From Pseudoalteromonas luteoviolacea (lineage in GTDB: Bacteria > Pseudomonadota > Gammaproteobacteria > Enterobacterales > Alteromonadaceae): a DNA stretch of 64,000 nt. The notes beneath the pieces are model-generated. The model was not told where the DNA came from, made no database searches, and was given only the letters and a program-made list of their open reading frames with translations. A program made the position numbers and the translations under genes. Positions 1 through 8,315 of the stretch are shown here, piece after piece; position 1 is the stretch's first letter, and each line of letters begins with the position of its first letter. Location of the stretch: assembly GCF_001750165.1 (NCBI RefSeq), contig NZ_CP015411.1:1950001-2014000 (forward strand). The letters are read 5' to 3'.

Positions 1-2
1 AA

Positions 3-200
3 CAAGGGGTGGCTTTTAATAGTGCACACTTTACTACCGAAGGCACGGCTTTAGCGGATGGACAATATGTATATAGGTACGTTGTATCTGAAATTATTTG
101 CAAAAATGCAGGTGGCACTACGCGTGCTGTTGAAGCCTGGGACTTAGGTTATGATCATAGCCCTTCACCAGATCGAGATTATACAGTTTATTCTTATTAA
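3..200 (+). CDS. C-terminal part of an unrecognised protein (partial)
   Basis: The reading frame is open to the left edge of the window, so this is probably the end of a longer gene; a GTG at position 9 could also start a 63-residue protein. The visible part is polar, with many Tyr, Asp and Ser, and ends DRDYTVYSY. It could be the last beta-strands of an extracellular or Ig-like domain, but no family is recognised. A 7-bp inverted repeat lies just downstream. Confidence 0.4.
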   Translation, partial: QGVAFNSAHFTTEGTALADGQYVYRYVVSEIICKNAGGTTRAVEAWDLGYDHSPSPDRDYTVYSY

Positions 201-244
201 CTCTGAGTGTTAAGAAAGGATAACCACTGAATTTTAGGTTGTGT

Positions 245-269
245 GTAGAGGCTTTCATAAAACCTCTAC
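245..269 (+). terminator. weak hairpin after the first gene
   Basis: GTAGAGG and CCTCTAC pair around an 11-nt loop, 45 bases after the stop at 200. There is no clear U-run, so termination is uncertain. Confidence 0.3.
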
Positions 270-596
270 TTATTCTAATGCAGACTGAAATCCTTGAGGC
301 CTCTGTTGTGTCGGTAACGTATTCTGTTTTCTCTCATCTATTTTCGTTGTGGGGTAATACTACTTTGGTTCTATGAAATTGAATCGACTCGTTATGGTAT
401 TTGATCACTGTTTAATATGGCTTTCTCAGGGTCTAACTCACTTTGCGCTCTACCGAAATTTTTTCCATAGACTCTACTGCATAAGCCGTCTGAAATAGTT
501 TGCCTTCACTAATGAAAATTACATTCGAATAACCTTCAATTGCTTGTGGTTTATAGCTTGGCTATATTATTAAACTTATTTTAGGGGGGTGGGCGA
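270..596. other. stretch without a recognisable gene
   Basis: No convincing reading frame, RNA gene or repeat is seen here. It separates the partial gene at the left edge from the gene remnants that start near 597. Confidence 0.5.
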
Positions 597-773
597 GTAC
601 TGAATTCATATCATAACAGGTTTGAAGAGATAAAGGCGCAACTAGAGTTAAGTGCACAAGAAGATTTAATAGGAGATGAGAGTGAGAGCCTACTTATGGA
701 TTGTCAGCCGAGGTATCGAGACTTACACTTAATGATAAAGTTGAACGCTCTCACCCTAAAGGTAAGCGTATAA
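597..773 (+). pseudogene. remnant of a gene tail related to the gene at 1911
   Basis: The frame reads RFEEIKAQLELSAQE and resembles RFEEIKSQRGLSAQQE at the end of the intact gene at 1911-2561. The DNA is also alike over about 50 bases. No start codon or upstream body of the gene is present, so this is probably a leftover 3' end of a second copy. Its 3' part overlaps a transposase remnant read in another frame. Confidence 0.5.
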
Positions 774-858
774 ATGAGACATTGATTTAGAGGCTAAGCT
801 GGCTGAGTGGGAGGCGTTCTATAACATTCATAGTCCACATGGTGGCTTGAAAGGATAA
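737..858 (+). pseudogene. remnant of a transposase integrase-core C-terminus
   Basis: One frame gives KVERSHPKGKR and the next gives LEAKLAEWEAFYNIHSPHGG. These match the C-terminal pattern of IS481-like DDE transposases (KVERSH... then W..FYN..RPHG..KG). A frame change, stops and the lack of any upstream catalytic part show it is dead. Assignment to IS481 rather than another DDE family rests only on this short motif. Confidence 0.55.
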
Positions 859-930
859 AACGCCCTGTTAGGTTCTGGCCTTGAAAGTGTGAACCTACTT
901 CTGAGTTGCCAGCTTAGGTATCGATAATGA

Positions 931-1299
931 TCAACGATATAGTTCGCCATTTAGTAGCTTTACAATATCTTCTGCCATACCAAAAATGAAAAGATCTTGA
1001 TATTTTTCAATGCCTTGTAAATTTAATTCTTTCAGGTTTGCGGGTTCAAATTCTTCAAAATGGCTTTGGCCCCCACCGAATCTATCAATTATAAATTCAA
1101 GCTGATTGCCTTTTTTCTGGAGTAAGTAAAGTTTGAAGGATGAGCCCATCATTGCCATTTTCCCATTGAAGCTTCGAGTGCCTGTCCCAACAAATAATAT
1201 TGATATAGACGAATTAAAGCTATTCACTGAATGCATTAACCAAGGGTATGTTGTTGTCGAAGGTGTGGATTCGGCCCTTAGGGTTGAATGCACGGCCAT
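931..1299 (-). CDS. hypothetical protein, start uncertain
   Basis: Not recognised. The second half (from the ATG at 1158) reads like real protein, with a segment rich in Phe, Leu and Glu ending MAEDIVKLLNGELYR. The first 45 residues are low in character and overlap an opposite-strand fragment that also looks coding. The true product may therefore be only the 76 residues from 1158, or a gene fragment placed here by rearrangement. Confidence 0.35.
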   Translation of the reverse strand: MAVHSTLRAESTPSTTTYPWLMHSVNSFNSSISILFVGTGTRSFNGKMAMMGSSFKLYLLQKKGNQLEFIIDRFGGGQSHFEEFEPANLKELNLQGIEKYQDLFIFGMAEDIVKLLNGELYR

Positions 1300-1312
1300 T
1301 GAGGTGGATTAA
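1133..1312 (+). pseudogene. C-terminal fragment of an unknown gene
   Basis: From TTG 1133 the plus strand reads 59 residues of protein-like sequence, including FPLKLRVPVP and QGYVVVEGVDSALRV. There is no ATG and the upstream frame closes at once. It overlaps the opposite-strand gene at 931-1299. The best reading is a truncated gene end brought here by rearrangement. Confidence 0.3.
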
Positions 1313-1399
1313 CTTAAGGGGGATATTAAAGTCTCTGATTGTTCTGAAGAGTGTTAATTGTTACCGTCGTAGGGTAACTATCAATTGGGGCCAAACCGG

Positions 1400-1657
1400 A
1401 TGGCTAAATACTCTTCAGTGTTTTCAAGGTTAAAACCTGTGTTATTCATCCTTATCATAGGAATCGCCATCTACTTTGGTATTCACTACATAGGCGAAAG
1501 TCTTGTTGTGCATATGGATTCACTGGAATCACATAACCACATTTCAGAAGTACTAACAAATAAGCTCTTAAGGAAATATGACAAGCTAGCATTTGGCGCT
1601 TTAATTGCTTTTGTCTTTATCGCGATCAAACGCTTTTGGAAAGATAGTCGACGTTAG
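1400..1657 (+). CDS. small inner-membrane protein
   Basis: 85 residues from the second in-frame ATG (an earlier ATG at 1385 would add five). There are two hydrophobic helices, about residues 12-32 (PVLFILIIGIAIYFGIHYIG) and 62-78 (LAFGALIAFVFIAIKRF), with a polar loop between and a basic C-terminus. No family is recognised. It stands alone between remnants and the gene at 1911. Confidence 0.45.
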   Translation: MAKYSSVFSRLKPVLFILIIGIAIYFGIHYIGESLVVHMDSLESHNHISEVLTNKLLRKYDKLAFGALIAFVFIAIKRFWKDSRR

Positions 1658-1910
1658 TTTTCAATATATGCAAACCTTTTTTATCATCAATTTCAAAGGG
1701 CAAACTAGTAAATTTGATAAGGCTTTTTAGTAGTCGAGTTCGGAGGAAAAGTTGAGCGTCTTGGTTGGGTGATAAAATTCAATATAAGGTGTGGTCAACG
1801 ATGACCTATTTATTTCTCATATTAGCTAATTTAATGTAAGTTGTTATTTCAATAAATTTACACTTAAATCACAATAATGAAGGGGTTTAGTTATCAATTA
1901 CACTTTTACC
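1658..1910. other. intergenic stretch, no gene seen
   Basis: AT-rich, with several stops in all frames. It probably contains the promoter of the 1911 gene, but no clear promoter boxes can be assigned. Confidence 0.4.
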
Positions 1911-2561
1911 ATGGAAATTATTAGAACATTAGTGTCAGTGGCGACATTAATATCAATTTATTTTGCTTACAAAAGCTATAAAGCATCGAACTTAAAAAAA
2001 GAAGATGAAGATAAAGTCGCAAGCGATAAAGAAATTTTTGCTCAAGCCTTGAACTCTCTTAAGTGGGGTTTTGAAGTCTTATCTGAAGGGGGTGCTGAAA
2101 AAGCACCAAAGGCTAGTAGATTAAACTGGCTTACGTCAGCCAGACATATTACGAGATACGTGGAGTTAAAGAAATTAATCCAAACAAAAACGTATAGATT
2201 AATTTGTGATGAAAATGAAGAGTACTGGAGACACAAGTTTTATGTTTTGTTAGACCGACAAGAACTACGATGTTCTGCTTATTTTACAAGCGACCCAAGT
2301 GATGATTGGCCTGAGAATATTGAAATAACATCTGCTATGGTAATAAATAACTTTGCTAATTGGCAAGATGAAACTGTTGACCCGATAGATGTAGTTGACC
2401 GTGAGGAATTGATTAAATGTGGCAAACCATTTTCTGGTATGTGTGGTCAAGGGCTCAGGAAATATTATCTCAGGTTTGAAGAGATAAAATCACAACGGGG
2501 GCTAAGTGCACAGCAAGAGCCAAGTGCACAACTGACAGGTGAAGATGAGAAGTTATTGTAA
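1911..2561 (+). CDS. hypothetical membrane-anchored protein
   Basis: 216 residues. An N-terminal helix (about residues 4-20, IIRTLVSVATLISIYFAY) is followed by a lysine-rich stop-transfer stretch and a soluble domain of about 180 residues with several Trp and Cys. The family is not recognised; the layout suggests a cytosolic domain tethered to the inner membrane. The tail (RFEEIKSQRGLSAQQE) is echoed by a remnant at 597-773, so a second copy once stood nearby. The accessory setting suggests a cargo gene of a mobile element. Confidence 0.55.
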   Translation: MEIIRTLVSVATLISIYFAYKSYKASNLKKEDEDKVASDKEIFAQALNSLKWGFEVLSEGGAEKAPKASRLNWLTSARHITRYVELKKLIQTKTYRLICDENEEYWRHKFYVLLDRQELRCSAYFTSDPSDDWPENIEITSAMVINNFANWQDETVDPIDVVDREELIKCGKPFSGMCGQGLRKYYLRFEEIKSQRGLSAQQEPSAQLTGEDEKLL

Positions 2562-2644
2562 GAGGGCGCTCAGAATTCTGTGTCAGCCTATCTAAATTCT
2601 AGCCCTCTAGCCCTCAAGTTCCAATTTCCAGAGCTAGTACCGTC

Positions 2645-2833
2645 TCAAGAAATCTTCGTAAACTTATTCGTCTCTCGATTGCGAGCAACCAGAACTGGGT
2701 CACAGTGCTTGTTGTTTTTGAAGAACTCCAGCAACTCTTTTAACTCCGGTTCTAGCTCTTCTGGCAGCCATACGGTTGTCTTTTTTAATCCTTGTGCTTT
2801 CAACTTCGCTTCATACTTTTGATTCTTAGTCAT
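2645..2833 (-). CDS. small ribbon-helix-helix-like protein
   Basis: 62 residues from ATG 2833 (an ATG at 2851 would add six). The core KKTTVWLPEELEPELKELLE has the strand-then-helix look of small ribbon-helix-helix DNA-binding proteins common on phages and integrative elements. This is inferred from pattern only. A 14-bp perfect palindrome (2885-2898) lies about 50 bp upstream of the start and could be its operator. Confidence 0.5.
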   Translation of the reverse strand: MTKNQKYEAKLKAQGLKKTTVWLPEELEPELKELLEFFKNNKHCDPVLVARNRETNKFTKIS

Positions 2834-2884
2834 GACAAATGGTCCTTTCAAGTGCTCTGAGTGTTAATCAATTCAGTTAGGGTT

Positions 2885-2898
2885 GCTCGCTTGCGAGC
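2885..2898. promoter_or_regulatory. 14-bp palindrome, candidate operator
   Basis: GCTCGCTTGCGAGC is a perfect palindrome in the upstream region of the small DNA-binding-like gene at 2833, so autoregulation is a reasonable guess. Confidence 0.35.
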
Positions 2899-3044
2899 GG
2901 TTTAGCCCGCGCTTAATTGAGTGACAACGACCATTTCAGAAATGATGAACGGGTCAAGAATAAATCACGGGGGTAGCCCGTAGGGGGGTCCGTTATTTTT
3001 ATTGATGCGAGAAGAATGTATGAAAGAGTACAAATTAAGTGCCT

Positions 3045-3073
3045 GTCACGGCGAGTGACCGCCCCGCGCGGGG
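3045..3073. repeat. GC-rich palindromes beside the left att repeat
   Basis: GTCAC-ggcga-GTGAC (3045-3059) is followed by CCCCGCGCGGGG (3062-3073), both in otherwise AT-rich DNA and 60-90 bp outside the 61-bp direct repeat. They may be recombinase accessory sites, an origin/packaging element, or the end of a second integrated element. Confidence 0.35.
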
Positions 3074-3133
3074 ATGGGGTTTGTTTGTGGTTTTAAAAAT
3101 ATGTGGTCACAATGTGGACACTTTATTCCAGAC

Positions 3134-3194
3134 ACAAAAAAGCCAGTTAAAGAAGTTCTCTAACTGGCTGTTTTATAACACTTAATGTGGTGGA
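3134..3194. repeat. 61-bp direct repeat, left attachment site (attL-like)
   Basis: This is identical over 61 bp to 13110-13170. It contains the ssrA terminator stem (AGCCAGTTA / TAACTGGCT) and the last seven bases of ssrA, which marks it as a duplicated attachment site from integration at the ssrA 3' end. The rest of ssrA is present only on the right, so the island is 3195-13109. Confidence 0.85.
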
Positions 3195-3330
3195 ACTTAC
3201 GGAAAATGAGTTAAACCAATTGTTCGATGAAATGGCGAGAATCGAAGATATTTTGCAGGACACTTCACTTGGTCATAAGAAGCGTAGATTTGAGCCTCAG
3301 ACCAGTAGGTATATGAACCATGCAGGCTAG
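3187..3330 (+). CDS. small ORF starting inside the left att repeat
   Basis: 47 codons from GTG 3187 (or 3190). The product is highly charged and helical-looking (ELTENELNQLFDEMARIEDI). It begins inside the att repeat, so it may be a gene end that acquired a start at integration rather than a functional gene. No family is recognised. Confidence 0.25.
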   Translation: MVELTENELNQLFDEMARIEDILQDTSLGHKKRRFEPQTSRYMNHAG

Positions 3331-3582
3331 TGAAATAGTAAAGATCTAACAAGCAATCCGAACCAAAATAACCTTAACTCCTGCTTTGGGAGTTGAGGCA
3401 ATACATTCTGTGTGACACTTAAAGGTATGTTATTGGCTCATACAGAAACAACCTGTGGATTTGCTGAAATGTTTTCTTTCAATTAAAAAGAGAGCATACT
3501 TATATTTACAAATGCGCTCTGTTTTCAACCTGAAGCAGGTGCTCGAACAATAGGTTTCAGCTCTCAGTCAAGGAAATAATTG
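3331..3582. other. upstream region of the GHKL ATPase gene
   Basis: No gene is seen. A near-perfect hairpin (CTTAACTCC / GGGAGTTGAG, about 3374-3398) may end transcription entering from the left. An AAGGA ribosome site lies just before ATG 3583. Confidence 0.35.
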
Positions 3583-5328
3583 ATGACACAACATTCTTTT
3601 AAAGTAGATACACGACTAGCATTTTTATTAAGTGAAAATTACAGATCTCCTGAAAAAGCTTTAAAAGAATTGATAGATAACGCTTGGGATGCAGAAGCAA
3701 CAAAAGTTTGCGTAACATTGCCAGAGCTCTTATCTGATGATCCAATTATTGTTCAAGACAATGGTTCGGGGATGACTATAAATGAATTGCAAAGTGAATA
3801 TTTAAATATTGCCAGAAACCGGAGAGACCGCAATGGCGACTTTTCTCCAAATCTGCGCAGGCGAGTGAAGGGGAGAAAAGGAATAGGTAAATTTGCTGGC
3901 TTGATGATTACATCATCAATGAGACTAGAAACATGGGCCAGGAATAAGTACTCAGCATTTTCGTTCGACAAAAGCTTATTAGAAAGGTATGAGGGGTTAC
4001 CCGATATGCCGCTAGAGATTGAAGAGTCGGATAGTACTACACACTCAGGTACTTGTATCACATTGTCGCATCTGAATCAGAGTCTAAGATACCCAACGGC
4101 TCAAAAATTAAAGCAAATTTTGCTGGCTGAGTATGGACGAGAAAGTAATTTCGATATTTTTGTAAATGGGAAGGAGTTAGGTGTCGATGATCTTCAAGGA
4201 GAGTATAAAGAAGAGAAGATATTGCTAGGAAAGAGTAAGGCAACGTTGCGCTGCACGGTTACCGATCAAAAACGAAAATTAAGAAAGCCAGGGATATCTG
4301 TTCGGATAAATGGAAAAGTAATCGGGGATCCAATATTTTTTGGGTTAGATAAAAGTGACGATATCCCCAAAAAGCTACTTGAAAAGCTATATGGTGAAGT
4401 AGACCTAGAAGGGAATGATGACGATATTACAGCTGATTGGGGGGCCTTGATAGAGGGAAGCCAAACTGAAAAAGAGCTAACTGAGGCCCTTCAACCTCTC
4501 CTCCAAGCACAATTAAAAAGTGTCTATGGACAAGAAATGCATTTGGCCCAAGCTAGGCTACGCAAAAAAGCATTGGAACGTATATCAAAGCTACCGGAAA
4601 ATAGGCGTGACTTCGCAGATAAAGCAATCAAAAAAGTGCTTGATCGATTCTATCAGGAGCCTGAGAGTAAGTTAGAGCCTGTAGTGAACGTTTTATTAGA
4701 TGCTTTAGAGCATAGTGATTATAGAGCGGTCATTGAGCACATTAATGCTGCACGGAACTCGGAGGTTTCTCGCTTTGCTGAGGCGTTAGAAGAGTTTGGT
4801 TTTGTTGAAATGGCGTCAGTAGCTGAGCAAGCTGCACATCGTCTATCTTTTTTGGATTATTTAGAAGAAATATGTTTGAGATCTGAAACTCTTGAAAGTC
4901 ATGTTCATAAGGCCATTGAGGGAAATCTCTGGATGTTCGGTGTTGAGCACAGTTTATTTAGTTCAAATACTACGTTGAAACGCCAGGTTGAAGAGTACTT
5001 GGGGAAAAAATATATTGGAGATAGGGCCGATAGGCGACCAGATTTATTTTTAACTCAAAACCATAATGGTGAGAGATTGCTTATTGAATTTAAAAGGCCA
5101 AGTCACAGCCTTACTTTTGCTGATTACCAGCAAGCAACAGCTTATAGAAATGACTTTCATCAGAATGGGATTGATCAGCAAATTAATGTAATTCTGATTG
5201 GCGGACGTTTGGGAGGAGATTTACCGACGCAAGAGCGTAGGGAGCCACATGTTAAAGTCATGTGCTTTTCAGACATAATATCTTCAGCAAGACGACAGTA
5301 CCAGTGGTTGCTTGAAGGCAGGTTATAA
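3583..5328 (+). CDS. GHKL (HSP90/MORC-like) ATPase with C-terminal PD-(D/E)XK-type nuclease
   Basis: 581 residues; ATG 3583 is preceded by AAGGA. The N-terminus shows the GHKL ATP-binding boxes: N-box LKELIDNAWDAEA (about residues 28-40), DNGSGM (about 58-63) and GRKGIGKFAG (about 97-106). A mixed middle follows. The C-terminus has RRPDLFL (about 483) and LLIEFKRP (about 500), the D...ExK pattern of PD-(D/E)XK nucleases. An ATP-gated nuclease is inferred, most likely for anti-phage defence given its place in an ssrA island. It converges with the helicase gene, leaving 78 bp between them. No named defence system is assigned with confidence. Confidence 0.75.
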   Translation: MTQHSFKVDTRLAFLLSENYRSPEKALKELIDNAWDAEATKVCVTLPELLSDDPIIVQDNGSGMTINELQSEYLNIARNRRDRNGDFSPNLRRRVKGRKGIGKFAGLMITSSMRLETWARNKYSAFSFDKSLLERYEGLPDMPLEIEESDSTTHSGTCITLSHLNQSLRYPTAQKLKQILLAEYGRESNFDIFVNGKELGVDDLQGEYKEEKILLGKSKATLRCTVTDQKRKLRKPGISVRINGKVIGDPIFFGLDKSDDIPKKLLEKLYGEVDLEGNDDDITADWGALIEGSQTEKELTEALQPLLQAQLKSVYGQEMHLAQARLRKKALERISKLPENRRDFADKAIKKVLDRFYQEPESKLEPVVNVLLDALEHSDYRAVIEHINAARNSEVSRFAEALEEFGFVEMASVAEQAAHRLSFLDYLEEICLRSETLESHVHKAIEGNLWMFGVEHSLFSSNTTLKRQVEEYLGKKYIGDRADRRPDLFLTQNHNGERLLIEFKRPSHSLTFADYQQATAYRNDFHQNGIDQQINVILIGGRLGGDLPTQERREPHVKVMCFSDIISSARRQYQWLLEGRL

Positions 5329-5406
5329 AAGAAGGGCTTTATAAAAATGCCTTGGACAAAAGAACACCTTACTTGGTTTCACTATACAGGCGCAAACGTT
5401 TCTATA

Positions 5407-8178
5407 TTAGCTAGCTCGAACTTTCCAAGGGGCTAGTAACGCTTTCAGTCTGTCTTTTTCTGAACTGCCTTTGGTCGAGAACCTGAACAGAGGTAGCTGA
5501 GTTTTGTTAAAAATACTGTTTTTAATTGCGTCTCTGTCAAGCTGGAGCGGATTTAAGTCGTGAAAGGTATATCCATCAACTTCTATCGCTAACACTGGCT
5601 GCATGTCCATGGTGTTGTAGACGATAAAGTCGACATGACTGGAAGGGTGCTGGATGAACTCAGCCTCTCGGTTTGTAAAGTGCTCGAACTTGCTGAACAA
5701 AAATGACAGCGGATAGTCTTTTTTATACGCTAAGCACGAATAATCACCCGTATTGAGTAACTCGTCTATCAATGCTGACATTAAATCTTGGGATAAAAAC
5801 TCCGAGCTTCTCCTTACACGGGTCATCAATGCGTTGAGCTTCTCTGAGTACTCGCTGTATAGACAATCGAATATTGAAACAACAGAACTTTCGTAGATAA
5901 CCTGTGATTCCGATTGATATTCGATGTAACGCATCAAGTCACCAATATTTGTGCCACTCTCTTTAACAAGGCTCTGCGATGAAACGAAGGTCAGTCGGTT
6001 TTTTGCTCTCGACACAGTGACATTGATTAATTCAGGTTGATCAATATGCTTATTTATTTTGTTGGCGGTAGTGCTGAAAATGATAGTGTCTTTCTCACGA
6101 CCTTGAAATTTGTGAACCGTATCAGCATCTATGCCTCTTTGCCCAAAATGATCGTTGCATTTGTTAGCCTGCGGACGGTAGGGGGTGATAACGCCAATAT
6201 CCTCTGAAGATGTATGTGCCAGCTCAACGGGCAAAACCTCTTGCTCTATAACGTCAATTTCTCTTTGGTTTATTAGGCCCTTACTGTTTAAAGCAGGTGC
6301 GGCATGGTTTCCTTTTTCTGTTTTGACGATTTGAAATGGTTCAGTGATACCATCAGTCATAACAATGAGTTCACCGTTATAAAATTTTTGGTTACAAAAC
6401 TCGATAATTCTAGGATGGCAGCGATAGTGCTCTTTAAGCAGAGTTGTCGGGCTTAATGGAAACAATTTAATCAGGCTTGCTAACAAACTGTTCCGTTTGT
6501 AATTGTATGGTGATGTTTCTCCATACAAATGCTCAATATCAACTTGTCGCTTTTCTTTTGCGATATGAGGAAGCTGCTTTGTATCACCTACAACAACCAT
6601 GTTCTTAGCACAGCACATAGCTAAAAAGCCTGACAGTAAATTCACTTGTGAGGCTTCATCGACGATCAGGACGTCAAACAATACGGCGTCAGGCTTATTT
6701 GACATTAATGAATCAGTCGTACTCAAAGTGACAGGGAATTGGGTCACAAAATCTTGATAGTCACGTTTATTGTAACTATTAGCATTGGTTTCTTTAAATT
6801 CTGTATCTGAGTACTTTTCAGCGACAAAAGACTTGAATAGCTTCATGGACAGGTCAGTTTGCCTTTCTAACAGCGTATCAAATCCCTCGCTATCAAGCTG
6901 CTGCTGCAATACCCTTATTACCTGTTCAGTCTCTTCAATTTTTGTTTGGTAAAAGGTACTTACAAGACGCCTGAATACACTTAGGTCAAACTCACTGAGC
7001 TCCTCAAACTTGTATATTCGATACTTGACTAGCCACTTTAATTTGGTCTTCCAAGTCAGAGAACCTAGTTGTGAGTGGTATTCAAAGTCTGCCATAAATT
7101 TAAGTACTTCAGGAGTCTGCCATCTTTGAAATATCGATAGCCTATCTAACTCGAAAGGCGTAGTGTCAAAACTCTTATTGAAATACCGCTTTTCTAACGC
7201 CAACTTATCTAAGTACGACTTCTCTTTTGCAAGCTGGTTTTTGCTCTCTAAAAGCTGTGTTATCCGCATATCCAGCTTGACTAATGATTGTGTTGTAGAA
7301 GCTTGCTCAGAGGGCAATAATTGCCAGTCAGACATATCTGGCTTATTGGGCAGACTACTAAAGAATGACGTGACATTTTTCTTGCTCCCAAGTGTAGCTG
7401 CCAAAAAACCAAGATTTGACTTTTCTAGCTTCTCGAAAACATTTGCTACGGCGGAGTTATTTCCTGCTGCGACTGCTACAGACTTACCTTGCATAACTAA
7501 ATTGGCTATCAGGTTCAGAATAGTCTGCGTTTTGCCCGTACCTGGAGGCCCCTGGATTAAACTCAGTTGCGAACTTAAAGCTCTCTTTAATGCTGTGCGT
7601 TGAGAGAGGTTAACGCCGAATGGAAAAATCAGTGTCTCATTGTGCTCTATAGTAGCTGGTGTGGAGTTGTCTATAAATCTTGCCGCTATTGATTCATCGG
7701 AGATCAAACGAAGCTTTTTTGAATAGTAATAATGTAAGTGTTTAGATTCTTTTTCTTCTTGCTTAAGCTCTGCAAGCTTTGAATAGTAATCAACAATTCC
7801 CAAAGCATTGGGCGACTGAAGGATATTTTTCACGAAGGAAACTGCTCCTATCGGGTAATACTTTTTCTTGCCATTTTCAAATATGCAAAAGTGCTCAGAG
7901 AACCTCAAAACCTCATATGTGCCCGTACTCAGAGGCATGTTATGAACGAAAATCTCACATCCACTGGTATCTACTTCGACGGGGTTGCGGAACACTTTTA
8001 TTTTTGAGTGACCATACCGATATGTCCCATTTCCAAACTCGACTTTGAAGCCTCCACGGTAAGGTTCAAGAGATTTGATATTTTTTGTCTTATCAATCCA
8101 CCTTCCTTGATACAAAGTAAGAATTAGTACCTTATGTTCATCCACGTTATTTGCAATCCTTGAGCCTAAAATGAGCAA
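5407..8178 (-). CDS. UPF1-like SF1 helicase with C-terminal nuclease-like domain
   Basis: 923 residues. The Walker A motif is GPPGTGKT (about residue 208). Walker B is VLIVDEAS (about 500) followed by VVVGDTKQLPH. Later helicase motifs are EHYRCHP, VHKFQGRE (about 687) and NVTVSRAKNRL (about 717), an AAA_11/AAA_12 (UPF1/Dna2-type) arrangement. The last 80 residues (VDFIVYN, then LAIEVDGYTFH and RFSTKG) resemble the Vsr/DUF2726-type endonuclease fold. The first 190 residues are not recognised. A helicase-nuclease of this build is typical of phage defence. It reads toward the GHKL-nuclease gene; whether the two work together cannot be told. Confidence 0.78.
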   Translation of the reverse strand: MLILGSRIANNVDEHKVLILTLYQGRWIDKTKNIKSLEPYRGGFKVEFGNGTYRYGHSKIKVFRNPVEVDTSGCEIFVHNMPLSTGTYEVLRFSEHFCIFENGKKKYYPIGAVSFVKNILQSPNALGIVDYYSKLAELKQEEKESKHLHYYYSKKLRLISDESIAARFIDNSTPATIEHNETLIFPFGVNLSQRTALKRALSSQLSLIQGPPGTGKTQTILNLIANLVMQGKSVAVAAGNNSAVANVFEKLEKSNLGFLAATLGSKKNVTSFFSSLPNKPDMSDWQLLPSEQASTTQSLVKLDMRITQLLESKNQLAKEKSYLDKLALEKRYFNKSFDTTPFELDRLSIFQRWQTPEVLKFMADFEYHSQLGSLTWKTKLKWLVKYRIYKFEELSEFDLSVFRRLVSTFYQTKIEETEQVIRVLQQQLDSEGFDTLLERQTDLSMKLFKSFVAEKYSDTEFKETNANSYNKRDYQDFVTQFPVTLSTTDSLMSNKPDAVLFDVLIVDEASQVNLLSGFLAMCCAKNMVVVGDTKQLPHIAKEKRQVDIEHLYGETSPYNYKRNSLLASLIKLFPLSPTTLLKEHYRCHPRIIEFCNQKFYNGELIVMTDGITEPFQIVKTEKGNHAAPALNSKGLINQREIDVIEQEVLPVELAHTSSEDIGVITPYRPQANKCNDHFGQRGIDADTVHKFQGREKDTIIFSTTANKINKHIDQPELINVTVSRAKNRLTFVSSQSLVKESGTNIGDLMRYIEYQSESQVIYESSVVSIFDCLYSEYSEKLNALMTRVRRSSEFLSQDLMSALIDELLNTGDYSCLAYKKDYPLSFLFSKFEHFTNREAEFIQHPSSHVDFIVYNTMDMQPVLAIEVDGYTFHDLNPLQLDRDAIKNSIFNKTQLPLFRFSTKGSSEKDRLKALLAPWKVRAS

Positions 8179-8315
8179 TTCGCATTCTAAGTTAACTCAA
8201 AAAAAATAACACTTTATTTTCAAGATGTAGGAAAGTAGTGGTGATTCATTTAGCATGTACTTGGCTGTCTTTGTTTCTATCAATGAGAGCTCTTACCTGA
8301 TATGCGTATATTAGC
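8179..8315. other. intergenic region upstream of the helicase and downstream of the recombinase
   Basis: AT-rich. It should hold the helicase promoter on the minus strand. No distinct site is seen. Confidence 0.3.

Noticed and set aside
7163..7603. Plus-strand frame of 146 codons
   Set aside because: It is the antisense shadow of the helicase gene, which has clear motifs on the minus strand.
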